Of a DNA stretch of 64,000 nt, positions 9,648 through 19,294 are shown piece by piece (positions within the stretch are counted from its first letter, which is position 1; every line of letters starts with the position of its first letter). Under the pieces are notes generated by a model that saw only the letters and a program-made list of their open reading frames with translations, did not search any database and had not been told where the DNA came from. Location of the stretch: NCBI GenBank assembly GCA_009711785.1, contig VENA01000064.1, positions 62,001-126,000 on the forward strand, given 5' to 3'. This DNA comes from Bacillota bacterium (lineage in GTDB: Bacteria; Bacillota; Clostridia; Tissierellales; MES13). The position numbers and the translations under genes are program-made.

Positions 9648-11690
9648 TTATGAGACCTTACTTATGTTTTCATCTATTTTGGCATGCATTTGTTCAAAAA
9701 TATCTGTAATATCTTCTAATTCATTACTAATACTTTCAACCATTGACTGTAAGTTTGTAACAGCTTCTGCTACTCTTGCGTCATAGTTTTCAAAGACATC
9801 ATAAGTTCCTTTTTGAATCTGGTCTGTATAATTTACTATGCCTTCATTTATATTTTCATTTAATTTTGTAAAACTCTCTCTATAATCTGACCATAGCTTT
9901 TGAGTAGTTTTCTCTAATCTAGTAAATTCCTCAAATTTATTAGATAACCTATCCATATCAGTACAGAAATTATTTAATTTGCTACTTACACCAGAAATCT
10001 CATTTCCTACTTTACTAACATTTGATATTATATCTGTGTCTACCTTTGAAATACTTTCATTAAGTGTATTTGAACTCAACTTTAGTTTATCGATAATATT
10101 TGTATAATTATTATTTAGTTTCTTAGCAATTCCTTCAGTAGTATTTTTTATAGATTCAAAATTCTGTGTATACTCTTTAATATTTCTTGTTATTTCATTT
10201 ATATAATCTTTAGAGTCTTTAATACTACCATCAATTGTTGTAGTAGATTCTTGTAATTTTGTCATATATGATTCTTGCATTTTACTGTATTTAAGTGTTT
10301 TATTTACCATTTCATCTAATTTAATAGACACTTTCCCTTGTTCAGATGAAAGTGATTTTAGTTTTTCATACATTTCATGGATATCTCCTATTGACTCACT
10401 ATTACCTTTATGTAAATCTTCCATATCAGTTAATAAAGTATTTAAATTATTTTGTAGTTCATTAATATTTTTTGTTGTGACATTAACACTCTTAGCTGAA
10501 TTATTTGTGTGATTAATAAGTTGTTGTTGTGATTGAAATAGTTTTTCAATATTATCCATACCATCAACAAATTTCATAATAAACTCATTATTCTTTTCAG
10601 TCATTACTTCCATAGTTTGTTTGAGCTTTGTTATTTCATTTTGTGTTCCTGCGCTTATTACTTGTTCTATTCTAGATATTGCATCAGTAATAAATTGGTT
10701 AGTTGAAGTTTGTTGCATCTCACCTAACTTTTCAGAAACAATACTTAACTTTTCTAAAGCTGGTGCTATTTTATCAATCACTGATCCTTCAAAACTCTTT
10801 TGTATTTCTTCTGTCAATTGGTTTATATTACTGCTTATCAAATTCATATTCTCTTGTAACGAATTATCTATTTTTTTTCCTAAATCTTCTGAGATATCAG
10901 TGGCTAGCCTTTCAACTGCAGCAGTTTGTTTTTCTAATTCCGTTTCTAGTTCTTTTAAGCCCTCTTTTTCTACATTTTTATTTAAACTTTTATCAATAGC
11001 TTCATTAAGTTTTGTAATCTTTGAATTTGACCAATCAAAAATAATCTTTGTTACAAGAGTTAAAGCCAGAGAGAATGAAATTCCATATAAACTTGTAGTA
11101 AAAGAAACTTTAACCCCACCAATTAATGTACCAATAGCTCCTTGAATTTCAGCACTTGTCATTTCTCCACCTAAGTCAGAAACTCCTTGTACTATTCCTA
11201 AGAAAGTTCCAAAAATGCCTAGTCCAGTAAGAACCTGAGGGATGAAATTAACGGTTTTTAAAGGTATTTTATTAGAAATTAAAGTATTTTCATTAAAGTA
11301 GTTTTCTGACTCTACAGTTGCATAGTAATTAGTATTAAATGATCCAGCATTTTCTTTAGTAGATACGCTACTTTTTATTGGTCTAAGGGATTTTTTAAAT
11401 TGGAATAACAAATCATCTAAATCTTCTATATTATTAATAACACTAGCAATCTGTTCAAATGTATCATTCTTTTTTATTTTTTTTAAAACATTATTCAGAC
11501 TTATATTTAGCTTGGTTATAGGAATAACAACTATTGCTAAAGTTGTAACATAAGTTATAAATACTAACAGTGAAAAAAGCTTAGTGGTCTCATCAGCAAA
11601 TGGATTAACTCCAAAGTAGCCTAATATAGCAATCGGTAATATGCTTATAACACTAGCTAATAATAAATTTTTAATATCTTTTCTATTCAC
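9648..11690 (-). CDS. zorA: ZorA: MotA/TolQ/ExbB-like channel with long coiled-coil tail
   Basis: A 680-aa first gene of the Zorya operon. Transmembrane helices lie at about residues 10-30, 38-60, 150-172 and 190-215. The MotA/TolQ core carries VLTGLGIFGTFLGIVQG and SFTTSLYGISFSLAL. From about residue 225 to the end it is a long cytoplasmic coiled coil, the tail of ZorA that is thought to pass the signal to the effectors. The start is GTG with AAGGAG upstream. Length and architecture fit the family. No sensor or regulator gene accompanies the operon; the upstream 256 bases should hold its promoter. Confidence 0.94.
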   Translation of the reverse strand: MNRKDIKNLLLASVISILPIAILGYFGVNPFADETTKLFSLLVFITYVTTLAIVVIPITKLNISLNNVLKKIKKNDTFEQIASVINNIEDLDDLLFQFKKSLRPIKSSVSTKENAGSFNTNYYATVESENYFNENTLISNKIPLKTVNFIPQVLTGLGIFGTFLGIVQGVSDLGGEMTSAEIQGAIGTLIGGVKVSFTTSLYGISFSLALTLVTKIIFDWSNSKITKLNEAIDKSLNKNVEKEGLKELETELEKQTAAVERLATDISEDLGKKIDNSLQENMNLISSNINQLTEEIQKSFEGSVIDKIAPALEKLSIVSEKLGEMQQTSTNQFITDAISRIEQVISAGTQNEITKLKQTMEVMTEKNNEFIMKFVDGMDNIEKLFQSQQQLINHTNNSAKSVNVTTKNINELQNNLNTLLTDMEDLHKGNSESIGDIHEMYEKLKSLSSEQGKVSIKLDEMVNKTLKYSKMQESYMTKLQESTTTIDGSIKDSKDYINEITRNIKEYTQNFESIKNTTEGIAKKLNNNYTNIIDKLKLSSNTLNESISKVDTDIISNVSKVGNEISGVSSKLNNFCTDMDRLSNKFEEFTRLEKTTQKLWSDYRESFTKLNENINEGIVNYTDQIQKGTYDVFENYDARVAEAVTNLQSMVESISNELEDITDIFEQMHAKIDENISKVS

Positions 11691-11946
11691 AATATCCTCT
11701 CCTTAAGTTGTATATCAATTAAGCTAAATTATAATTTTAAGTTTACAGTAAAATTATAACAAATATCATTTACATATTTTGCTATTTTATGTCGAATATT
11801 AATTAGCATATATAAAATATTATATGTAATTAAAATTAAGCATATTACAACAACTATATTTCCTAGTACTATTAAAACTAAAAAAATTCTAAAAAAAAAG
11901 CAATGTCATATGACATTGCCTTAAATTCAAACCTTTAAATTTTTCT
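11691..11946. other. Promoter region of the Zorya operon and end of mcrBC
   Basis: AT-rich spacer of 256 bases with the mcrBC terminator at its right end. A TGTCGAA at 11790-11796 matches the Spo0A box consensus, but a single 7-mer is weak evidence. I see no gene in it. Confidence 0.5.
11900..11919 (-). terminator. Rho-independent terminator of mcrBC operon 1
   Basis: GCAATGTCA at 11900-11908 pairs perfectly with TGACATTGC at 11911-11919. On the minus strand the stem is followed by nine T residues. It lies 28 bases past the mcrC stop. Confidence 0.88.
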
Positions 11947-13287
11947 TTAAATATCATTTATCCTCTCAGCTAATAAGTTAATACTTTCTTTAGGCTTTTT
12001 TAAGTCGATAAAGAAGAGGTGCAAAGTGATCTTACAATCGTATTGAAATCTAAAAGTATCAATAAAATCTCTTCTATACTGATCATTGAAAGTTATATTT
12101 TCAGTTATTGGATATAGTAAAAATATATCTTTCGAGTCATATTTTTTAGCATATGCAAACATCTGATAGATATCTGATTGAGAAATTCCGTAATTTCTCT
12201 CATCTAAACGAAGAAGTTTCCATTTCATATCCATAATTATTATTTTTTCACCTTTTAGAAGCAAATCTGGTTTTAAAAGAAACTTATTAGTAGGTCTTTC
12301 GATTAAATATTGCTCCTGTACCTGAGTTTTTATCTCATACATATTAAACATATCAGATTTTTTTATTAAATTTGTAATATAGCTCTCAAAAACTTTCTCC
12401 ATGGGAAATAATAGTGCATAAGCTTCACCATTTCCTTTAAAGTTAGTAAAACTCTGGTTATTTAGAAAAATTTCACACCATCTTAGTACTAATTCATAAT
12501 GATTCATTGTTCTATCTAAGCTACATTGTTTTATATCATTCCTAATATTATAACAGTTATCAACGGAATCAAATAAATGTAAAAACTTTAATATCTTCTT
12601 CTGTATATAGTTTGTATTAGATATGTTAATCAATTTATGTAATGTCGTTTTAATAATACGATTTTCAACTATATCTTTAAGATAATCATCATACTCCACA
12701 AAAAACTTTTCTTTGTGCATAGAGTTTTTCTTTATATGTTTGTTTATCTTAAGTTTGCCTTTAAGTAAATTTCTATTTTCAGTAATAGTTTTATAATCTG
12801 CTTTTATGCCTTTTCTTACTAATTTCTCAAGCTCTAATAAAAACATGTCAATAAATACATCAATTAAAGGTAATTTATCTAATGTAAGACTAGATTTATT
12901 ATAAGTTTTAAATGGCATATTTTTTAAAGTCTTAATCATATTGATAAAAATCCGCTTGGTTTTATTAAAATCATTCTCAACTTTATTAATTTTGGGAAGA
13001 ATTTCAATTGTAATATTATTGGGAATCTGTATAAGCCCTACATAATTTTTAGCCTTTAATATCTTTCCTATATTTTTCTTTTGTGTCAACATCATAATTT
13101 CATTAATTTGATCATCATTTTCTTCTTTATTTTTTAGTACATACTCTTCTATTTTATCAAATAATTTCTGTCGAATATACACATTTCCTTCAGAATCATA
13201 TACAGCATTACTTTTGTTACTACTTTCCTTGATCCCAATATAATTATACTCTTTTATTACAAAATGCTTGTTATTACTCATATTCAT
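11947..13287 (-). CDS. mcrC: McrC-type restriction nuclease subunit
   Basis: A 446-aa McrC-family protein, the nuclease partner of McrB in a modification-dependent (type IV) restriction system. The N-terminal half matches the family in style (GLIQIPNNITIEILPKI, then EYDDYLKDIVENRIIKTTL). The C-terminal third carries the PD-(D/E)xK core: LKPDLLLKG and IIIMDMKWK near residues 335-355. It overlaps the mcrB end by 14 bases. McrC by itself usually does not bind DNA and is activated by the McrB GTPase ring. Confidence 0.9.
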   Translation of the reverse strand: MNMSNNKHFVIKEYNYIGIKESSNKSNAVYDSEGNVYIRQKLFDKIEEYVLKNKEENDDQINEIMMLTQKKNIGKILKAKNYVGLIQIPNNITIEILPKINKVENDFNKTKRIFINMIKTLKNMPFKTYNKSSLTLDKLPLIDVFIDMFLLELEKLVRKGIKADYKTITENRNLLKGKLKINKHIKKNSMHKEKFFVEYDDYLKDIVENRIIKTTLHKLINISNTNYIQKKILKFLHLFDSVDNCYNIRNDIKQCSLDRTMNHYELVLRWCEIFLNNQSFTNFKGNGEAYALLFPMEKVFESYITNLIKKSDMFNMYEIKTQVQEQYLIERPTNKFLLKPDLLLKGEKIIIMDMKWKLLRLDERNYGISQSDIYQMFAYAKKYDSKDIFLLYPITENITFNDQYRRDFIDTFRFQYDCKITLHLFFIDLKKPKESINLLAERINDI

Positions 13288-15700
13288 TTATATCCACACT
13301 TGTATCTAATTCTATTTTTTGTTCAGTATCATATATCTTTATAAAACTTTCTTTTGGTATCAAGCCAGTTTTCAATTGCTCATTAATTTTATACTTTATC
13401 AAATCTTCGTATTCATCATGATTAAATCCAATTATGTTAATTTCTTTAGATTTTTGACTTTGAATAAATCTATACTTATTCATTTCTTGTTCTCGAGTAT
13501 TCATAGATATATTATTAAAATTATTCATCTTTATTAATTGGTTATAATGATCACCTAAAATTATCTGTATTTTTTCCCAGTCTCCATAAAAATACTCTTG
13601 CAGTAAAGGTATAATTTTGTTCTTAAAAATTGAACAAAGTTGTGTATAATTTCTCTTATCAGTATCTAGTAAATCCATAAAATAAGAATGTCCAATCATA
13701 TGATCCCTATCATAAAGAAATTCAATTCGTTCATTTATTTTTTCTAACATTTTCCTAATATTAATCCCTTCTATAATAAGGTCACTGTTATCTTCTAATG
13801 TCAGTAAATCTGACTCTGGCATCATTTCAATAAATTGAAATCTTCTTCTTAAAGCAGTATCCATTAAAGCTATTGATCTATCAGCTGTATTCATAGTTCC
13901 AATGATATAAAGATTTTTAGGAACACCAAAACTTGATTTTGAATATGGTAAAGTAACTTTAAGCTCCTCTGGTTCACCAATTCTCTTATTAGACTCAATC
14001 AAAGTTATTAATTCTCCAAAGATCTTAGAAATATTACCTCTATTTACTTCATCTATTATTAAAACATATGATTTAGTTTCACTTTTGATTTGCCCATCTA
14101 ATAAGTTTCTATCTCTTAGTAATTCAAGTATATCATTAGAGGATATTCTTGATAGCTGGTATAAAGTCTTTTGTGTTAAATTAGTTTGTCTATTCTTATC
14201 ATAAATATCTATAATATCTCCTTTAACTAACCAATTCACTTCTCTAGTATGTTTGAATTCTTCTAATTCATCATCATAAACATATTCTCCTGTAACTATA
14301 CCGACTCCGTCTATATTCTTTTGGTTATATAAAGAACATACAATATCGCCTTTATCTAATTCTTCATAAAACTTCAAAACAGTTTTTTTGTCTGTCTCAC
14401 TTAGATTACTGAAGTCTCTATTATCTGACTCTAGATTATTTACTTGATCCCAACCAATCCTTATTCGATTATTTTCAAAACAATCTTCCTTAATAGCATT
14501 CTTTCCTGAGCCATTTAAAGATATCTTCCATACTTTACTATTTTCATTCAATAAGTCTTTATTTAAATTTAATCTATACTGTGATAATCTAGCTCTATTA
14601 CAAATTTCCTTGAAAATTCCGGACTCTATTTTGTAATGTATACCTTGATTTTCTTCTTCAGGTCCTTCTAATACTGGTTTTAGAGCTTCAACAAAATCTT
14701 CATATCCATAAGATTGATGGAAAGTGTTAAAAACTACTTGTCCATTTTCAATATAGTTATCATACCTTCTTTTTACTTCCTTGTAACTTTCATTTTTAAT
14801 TAAATTTATATCTTTATTCTCTATTATTGATACCGCAAAAATTACTGAGTTATATGTTTTACCAGTACCAGGAGGTCCATAAAGAATATAATTTAAGTTA
14901 TCAAAACTACTATTAGAAATAGGTTCTTCATTTTCATAATACCCTTTTTCTTCAACTTTAACACCTTCTGAACCGCTGAGTATTTCTGAATTATTTAACT
15001 TCCAAAAAATTTGATCTGCCACATGAGTATCATCTATTTTATAGTCTTTAATAAACTGCTTTACCAAATGACCATATATTAAGAAAGTTTTTAATTCTTT
15101 ACCAATGTTGTTTATGGTAATATTCTTATCTCTTTTTACATCTTCAAGAATATTTTCTTTATTTATTTGCTTATAAATGCTATCAATAACTTTAGTAACA
15201 GTTCTGTTTACAAGGGGATATTCTTTTGGATCATATAAATATAAATACCCCGATAATGTAGCTAATCCTATCCCTTGTAATTTTTTAAATTCAGTGTAGG
15301 ATTTTACAAACTCATTTCCTGTTGAGGTTAATAAATTCTTAAGTTTTGTTGAAAATTCTTTTAGATTAACTCCCTGATGGCCAGATGATCCATCTAGCTG
15401 TGGATTTTCCCTTATAAACTTTTCTTCACTCTTATCATAATTCTTAAAATTTACATTATAATTGTAATTACCTACTATTTGAGGTAATATTACAGGATTT
15501 AAATTATGAACTTGTTTTTGAAGTTTGATAGTCTCACACAAATCTTTTGTGCTCAGATTATTATCTTCTAATATTCCACTCTTGTTAATTAAGTTTTTAA
15601 ATTGTGTAGATACCTGCTTTCTTTTAACTTTTTCTTCCTGCATCTCTTCTTTATCTATTAAAGTGATAAATTCTTTTATTTCTTTGTTAATATTATTCAT
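13274..15700 (-). CDS. mcrB: McrB-type AAA+ GTPase with EVE-like domain inserted between Walker A and B
   Basis: An 808-aa motor subunit of the first McrBC pair. The AAA_5 module has Walker A GPPGTGKT at about residue 276, Walker B LIIDEVNRGN at about 547, the McrB signature MNTADRS near 603 and arginines RRRF near 617. Between Walker A and B, residues about 388-500 (VWKISLNGSG, RIGWDQV, LDKGDIVCSLYN, GVGIVTGEY) look like an EVE/PUA-type domain, a fold known to read modified bases. The N-terminal 250 residues are unassigned; they may be the usual target-recognition region. AAGGGGG precedes the ATG. Downstream mcrC overlaps. No methyltransferase accompanies it, which fits a type IV system that cuts modified foreign DNA. 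Confidence 0.9.
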   Translation of the reverse strand: MNNINKEIKEFITLIDKEEMQEEKVKRKQVSTQFKNLINKSGILEDNNLSTKDLCETIKLQKQVHNLNPVILPQIVGNYNYNVNFKNYDKSEEKFIRENPQLDGSSGHQGVNLKEFSTKLKNLLTSTGNEFVKSYTEFKKLQGIGLATLSGYLYLYDPKEYPLVNRTVTKVIDSIYKQINKENILEDVKRDKNITINNIGKELKTFLIYGHLVKQFIKDYKIDDTHVADQIFWKLNNSEILSGSEGVKVEEKGYYENEEPISNSSFDNLNYILYGPPGTGKTYNSVIFAVSIIENKDINLIKNESYKEVKRRYDNYIENGQVVFNTFHQSYGYEDFVEALKPVLEGPEEENQGIHYKIESGIFKEICNRARLSQYRLNLNKDLLNENSKVWKISLNGSGKNAIKEDCFENNRIRIGWDQVNNLESDNRDFSNLSETDKKTVLKFYEELDKGDIVCSLYNQKNIDGVGIVTGEYVYDDELEEFKHTREVNWLVKGDIIDIYDKNRQTNLTQKTLYQLSRISSNDILELLRDRNLLDGQIKSETKSYVLIIDEVNRGNISKIFGELITLIESNKRIGEPEELKVTLPYSKSSFGVPKNLYIIGTMNTADRSIALMDTALRRRFQFIEMMPESDLLTLEDNSDLIIEGINIRKMLEKINERIEFLYDRDHMIGHSYFMDLLDTDKRNYTQLCSIFKNKIIPLLQEYFYGDWEKIQIILGDHYNQLIKMNNFNNISMNTREQEMNKYRFIQSQKSKEINIIGFNHDEYEDLIKYKINEQLKTGLIPKESFIKIYDTEQKIELDTSVDINEYE

Positions 15701-16072
15701 GCAATCCCCCTTTGATTATTTAGTTAATATAGAAAGTTATACCTACATTTTAACATTTTTATAATTATCAGTAAAATAATGGTTTTATCATGTTTTCTTT
15801 TCTAACTCATATTACATGGTCAACAACAACTTCCTCTGCATATATTTTTTTCTTAACTTTCCTATAATTCGAAAATAAAGGGAATATAATGACTATTTTA
15901 TTAACCAACTTTGTATACACCGTCTAAGCAACATACCTCAATAATAAAAAAAGAATCTCTCATTTTAATATATCTTAGTTAATATAACTAAAATGTCCAC
16001 TTTTTAAATGAAGTTTTAAAAACGCAAAATTGTTCATATCATAAATCTATAGAAGATGTAATAAAATAAAAA
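15701..16072. other. Intergenic region between the four-gene operon and mcrB
   Basis: AT-rich spacer holding the presumed mcrB promoter on the minus strand. I see no gene or RNA structure in it apart from the terminator just to its left. Confidence 0.5.
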
Positions 16073-16113
16073 ACAAAATCCTAAAGCAAATTATTCGTGC
16101 TTTAGGATTTTGT
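16073..16113 (-). terminator. Rho-independent terminator of the four-gene operon
   Basis: A perfect 16-bp stem (16073-16088 with 16098-16113, core ATCCTAAAGCA/TGCTTTAGGAT) with a 9-base loop. On the minus strand it is followed by TTTTTATTTTATT. It is about 70 bases past the last gene of the operon. Confidence 0.92.
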
Positions 16114-16179
16114 CTAGTATTATATTTCATATCTTTATTAACTAATAAAATTAATTTTAATTAATATTGGTATTAACTT

Positions 16180-17907
16180 CTAAATTGATATTACATCTGC
16201 TGAATCGAAGTAATCAATAAATTCTTTTGTATTTCTATATTCAAGATTAACTTTAAAAAAATCAGCAAGCTCATATAACTTTTCACCTACGGTATCAATA
16301 TCATCATTATCAAGTGCAAAATTAATTGAGGTTGTTATATTATTATGCTGTTGATGATGTATCTTTAGTCTCTCTATTGCTTCTACATTAAATACCTCAA
16401 CTGCCTCTTTGATATCATTAATTCTCTCTTCAAAAATTTCCTTTATGCGTGTATGTCTTTTTTCAGCTTTAACAGCGAATAAATCTATTTTATTCATTAT
16501 ATACATAAATATAGATACTCCCGCACCAGTTACAATTGCAGATATTATATCTGACCAAGGCTCAGGTATTTGCGCTTTTTCTAGAATGTCATCTAACTGA
16601 AAGCCTAAAATGGTAATTATACTAGTTCCAATTGTTTTTATTAGTAAATCACCCTTTTCAGCTTTTGTCATTCTTGGTTTATTAGAATAAATACCAGCAA
16701 TGTTCTTAAATAATTTAATTCCTTCTTTTGTAATTAGATAAATGTTTTTAATTACACCAGTAAATAAACTTAAAATTCCTTTTATAAGTGAATTTATCAT
16801 TCCTTTTATAAAACCAACCAAAGAATCACCAAAAAAGTTTTTAGCATTAGTTAAAACATAATCCTTTACTCTCTCCATTCTTTTACCAAAACCTTCTGCA
16901 ATACTTGAAGCTCCAATTCCTTCTGCAATTCCATTTATAAAGCAATCTTTAAGCTCATAATATACAGGCTTGAAAATGAATACACAAATATTTCCTTGCA
17001 TTTCACTTTTCATATCTTCCATATCATTTTTAATACCTGATTTTATATGTTTCTTTGTTTTTTGTTGTATATCCGTATCTTTCTTTATATTCTTTATTAC
17101 TTGTTTGTTTACATCCTTTTCTATATTGATTCTAGCTTGTTTATCCATTTTCATCATTTTACTTTTCTGTTCATCTGTATAATCATGATACCCTTTATCA
17201 ATATATTCTTTCATAGCAAGGTCTTTTTTCCTTCTATTTTCAGTTTGACTTACAATAGTTGTATTACTTTCTGCATTAGCTATTCTTTTAAGGTCTTCAT
17301 GATTAATTGCTATCATATCACTATATCTATTATGAATTTCTTTTAAAGGTTCTATATGTTCATATTCCCCAAGATGTTTATTAACATCTATCTTTCTACG
17401 CTTATCTGCTTCTGCTTTGGATATATGTATGCTGGAACCATCATAAGCAGATTTAATATTAACTTTTCCGTTATATTTTTCTTCTTTATACTTCTTCTTT
17501 CTCCACTGAGAAATATCTAGTTCCTTTCTAATCTCTTTGTTATATTTTTCAGTAGCTTCTTTCTTAGTATTATATTGAAATGTGTCATTTTTTTTATTTT
17601 GCTTAATCTCTATATTCGAAGCATAAGAAAAATTCTCACATTCATCTAATACTTGTGCTGGGTTAATTCCTTTATTATTGATTTTTTTGCTTTTGTTTAA
17701 AAATCTATCAATTATACTTATAGCACTAGGTTTTAATACCTCTTCTACTAAATTCTCTCCACTATTAAACTTTCTATATACCTCATCAATAATTTCTTGT
17801 GAGGACTTCATATCATAGAGTTCAAGATCTATGATTTTTGATGACATTTCAATGGGAGAGCAATAATCCAATTCCTTCAATTTTTTTATTCTTTCTTCTT
17901 GAGTCAT
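16180..17907 (-). CDS. Unknown protein: HNH-like motif plus several membrane segments (operon gene 4, candidate effector)
   Basis: I do not recognise this 575-aa protein. The first 150 residues are charged and helical. At about residues 176-235 there is an HNH-like pattern: YEHIEPLKEIH, then about 25 residues, DLKRIANAESN, and QTENRRKKD. This resembles the His, Asn, Asn/Lys spacing of HNH nucleases such as DHIxPLxxxH...N...N..K, with EH in place of DH. From about residue 305 to 475 hydrophobic and glycine-rich stretches (SLVGFIKGMINSL, TIGTSIITILGF, ISAIVTGAGVSIFMYIM) suggest several membrane-embedded helices. The tail is helical. An in-frame TTG at 17925 exists, but the ATG at 17907 has AAGGAGGG at ideal spacing. 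The preceding stop at 17918 lies just before that ribosome binding site, so the four genes are tightly coupled. A membrane-linked nuclease effector is an inference. Confidence 0.72.
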   Translation of the reverse strand: MTQEERIKKLKELDYCSPIEMSSKIIDLELYDMKSSQEIIDEVYRKFNSGENLVEEVLKPSAISIIDRFLNKSKKINNKGINPAQVLDECENFSYASNIEIKQNKKNDTFQYNTKKEATEKYNKEIRKELDISQWRKKKYKEEKYNGKVNIKSAYDGSSIHISKAEADKRRKIDVNKHLGEYEHIEPLKEIHNRYSDMIAINHEDLKRIANAESNTTIVSQTENRRKKDLAMKEYIDKGYHDYTDEQKSKMMKMDKQARINIEKDVNKQVIKNIKKDTDIQQKTKKHIKSGIKNDMEDMKSEMQGNICVFIFKPVYYELKDCFINGIAEGIGASSIAEGFGKRMERVKDYVLTNAKNFFGDSLVGFIKGMINSLIKGILSLFTGVIKNIYLITKEGIKLFKNIAGIYSNKPRMTKAEKGDLLIKTIGTSIITILGFQLDDILEKAQIPEPWSDIISAIVTGAGVSIFMYIMNKIDLFAVKAEKRHTRIKEIFEERINDIKEAVEVFNVEAIERLKIHHQQHNNITTSINFALDNDDIDTVGEKLYELADFFKVNLEYRNTKEFIDYFDSADVISI

Positions 17908-17917
17908 TTTACCCTCC

Positions 17918-18874
17918 TTATGCAACTTTTAGTTTTTTTCCTATTTCATCTTTAGATTTTTTAGCCTCTTTTTGATATTCGTTGATAGTATCTTTATCCA
18001 TGCTAGACACTTTAGTTTCAGCCATATTTTTAAGAACTTTACTTGCTGTTATAAGATTTTCTATTTCTTTTTGAGAAACCTTTGGTAGCATTCTCAAACT
18101 AAAATTACTAGAAATCAGACTATGGGTAAATCTTATACTTTTAAAGTAAAGTGTATTTATAGAATTGTCAACTCTAGTAAGTAACCTAGTATATATATTT
18201 AACACACTTTCAAAATAATGTTCCGTATTTTCAAGGGCTTGTACTATACCTTCTAACTTTTTAATTTCAGCTTTCATCTTTGCAATTTCATTATCTATTT
18301 TTTTAGCTTCTTCCTTTACTGCAAAAAGCGTTTCTTTAGATTTCTTACGAGTATAAAAACCAAATGTGAAAGTAGCTTGAACAAATGTCTTAAACTTATG
18401 CTTATCAAAATCTATCTTGAAAAGTTCATCTCTACTTTTAATTCTATCTAATTTTATAGTATTTCTTTGGTATTCTTCTATTTCAAACTCTTTTGGTATT
18501 TTTATATCTTTAATCTTAGACAATTTTTCCACCATTTCTGGCAATAATTTTTTATGAATAGTAGATTTATTATTATTTATATTTTCTATACTTTTCTCTA
18601 TTTTATTAAACAATAACTCAGTTTGAGTATTAAAGTCTTCCTTAGCTTTACTAAACCTTTTAGTAAATTTTCCTTGAATCCGTTTGGCTTCTTCAAATTG
18701 AGCTTTTCCAGAAAAATTCCCCCACACATTGGATATTTTTTTCTTTGCTTTCTTAACACCTGATTTAATAGTAGTGCAAGTTTTTTTTACACCATTCTTT
18801 ATTGAACTACCTGCTGCACAAATACCTGAAGATATTGATCTACCTATACTTTTGATCCCGCCAAATATTCCCAT
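17918..18874 (-). CDS. Unknown protein: basic amphipathic N-terminus and coiled coil (operon gene 3)
   Basis: An unrecognised 318-aa protein. The first 55 residues are a glycine/serine/lysine-rich amphipathic stretch (GIFGGIKSIGRSISSGI, then KNGVKKTCTTIKSGVKKAKKKI). Its short near-repeats of KxGVKK look able to lie on or insert into a membrane. The remainder is charged and helical with coiled-coil segments (residues 60-120, 180-215). No enzyme motif is visible. AGGAGG overlaps the stop of the upstream TerB-like gene and precedes the ATG by 6 bases. Placement in the operon suggests it works with the membrane proteins encoded on either side. Confidence 0.72.
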   Translation of the reverse strand: MGIFGGIKSIGRSISSGICAAGSSIKNGVKKTCTTIKSGVKKAKKKISNVWGNFSGKAQFEEAKRIQGKFTKRFSKAKEDFNTQTELLFNKIEKSIENINNNKSTIHKKLLPEMVEKLSKIKDIKIPKEFEIEEYQRNTIKLDRIKSRDELFKIDFDKHKFKTFVQATFTFGFYTRKKSKETLFAVKEEAKKIDNEIAKMKAEIKKLEGIVQALENTEHYFESVLNIYTRLLTRVDNSINTLYFKSIRFTHSLISSNFSLRMLPKVSQKEIENLITASKVLKNMAETKVSSMDKDTINEYQKEAKKSKDEIGKKLKVA

Positions 18875-18884
18875 TTTTAACCTC

Positions 18885-19283
18885 CTATTTCATTATATAT
18901 TCATATCCTTCTACTAATAAATCATTAAAATCTTGAACCCATCTTCTCATTTTCTTAATTTCACTATCTCTAAAATTCCATTTTTTTGCACAAAGATTAA
19001 CTAAATCGCTTTCTTTATCATCAAAAGCACCATCTGTTAATAATACTCCAAATAGTTCAATTAAAACTATTTTTTTAATACTCTTTTTACTACCTTGAAA
19101 TTCAGTTATTATATCTTTAATTGGTTTATTCTTTATTACATAATCTTCAATACACATTTCTAACCTAAATGTATTAATAATATTTTTTTGACTTTCATGT
19201 AATTCTTCGTTAACTTTCATCCCATATACTGCTAACTCTAAAAAATTCTTTCTTTGTATATCATTTAATTCTTGTAAAAACAT
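18885..19283 (-). CDS. TerB-like protein (operon gene 2)
   Basis: A 132-aa acidic helical protein. The C-terminal half (IVLIELFGVLLTDGAFDD, then KESDLVNLCAKKWNFRDS) matches the TerB helical pattern, in which a DGxxxxxE turn between helices is typical. TerB-like domains occur in tellurite-resistance clusters and in several phage-defence systems, where they are thought to work at or near the membrane. The ATG is preceded by AAGGGGG, which overlaps the stop of gene 1. The assignment is by pattern, not by close similarity. Confidence 0.7.
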   Translation of the reverse strand: MFLQELNDIQRKNFLELAVYGMKVNEELHESQKNIINTFRLEMCIEDYVIKNKPIKDIITEFQGSKKSIKKIVLIELFGVLLTDGAFDDKESDLVNLCAKKWNFRDSEIKKMRRWVQDFNDLLVEGYEYIMK

Positions 19284-19294
19284 ATATATCCCCC

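Noticed and set aside
10621..11145. 174-codon open frame on the plus strand inside zorA
   Set aside because: It lies entirely antisense to a well-supported gene, has biased hydrophobic composition from AT-rich antisense sequence, and lacks a suitable ribosome binding site.
11790..11796. TGTCGAA upstream of zorA as a Spo0A box
   Set aside because: A single 7-base match in AT-rich DNA is expected by chance often enough; there is no second box and no other evidence for sporulation control.
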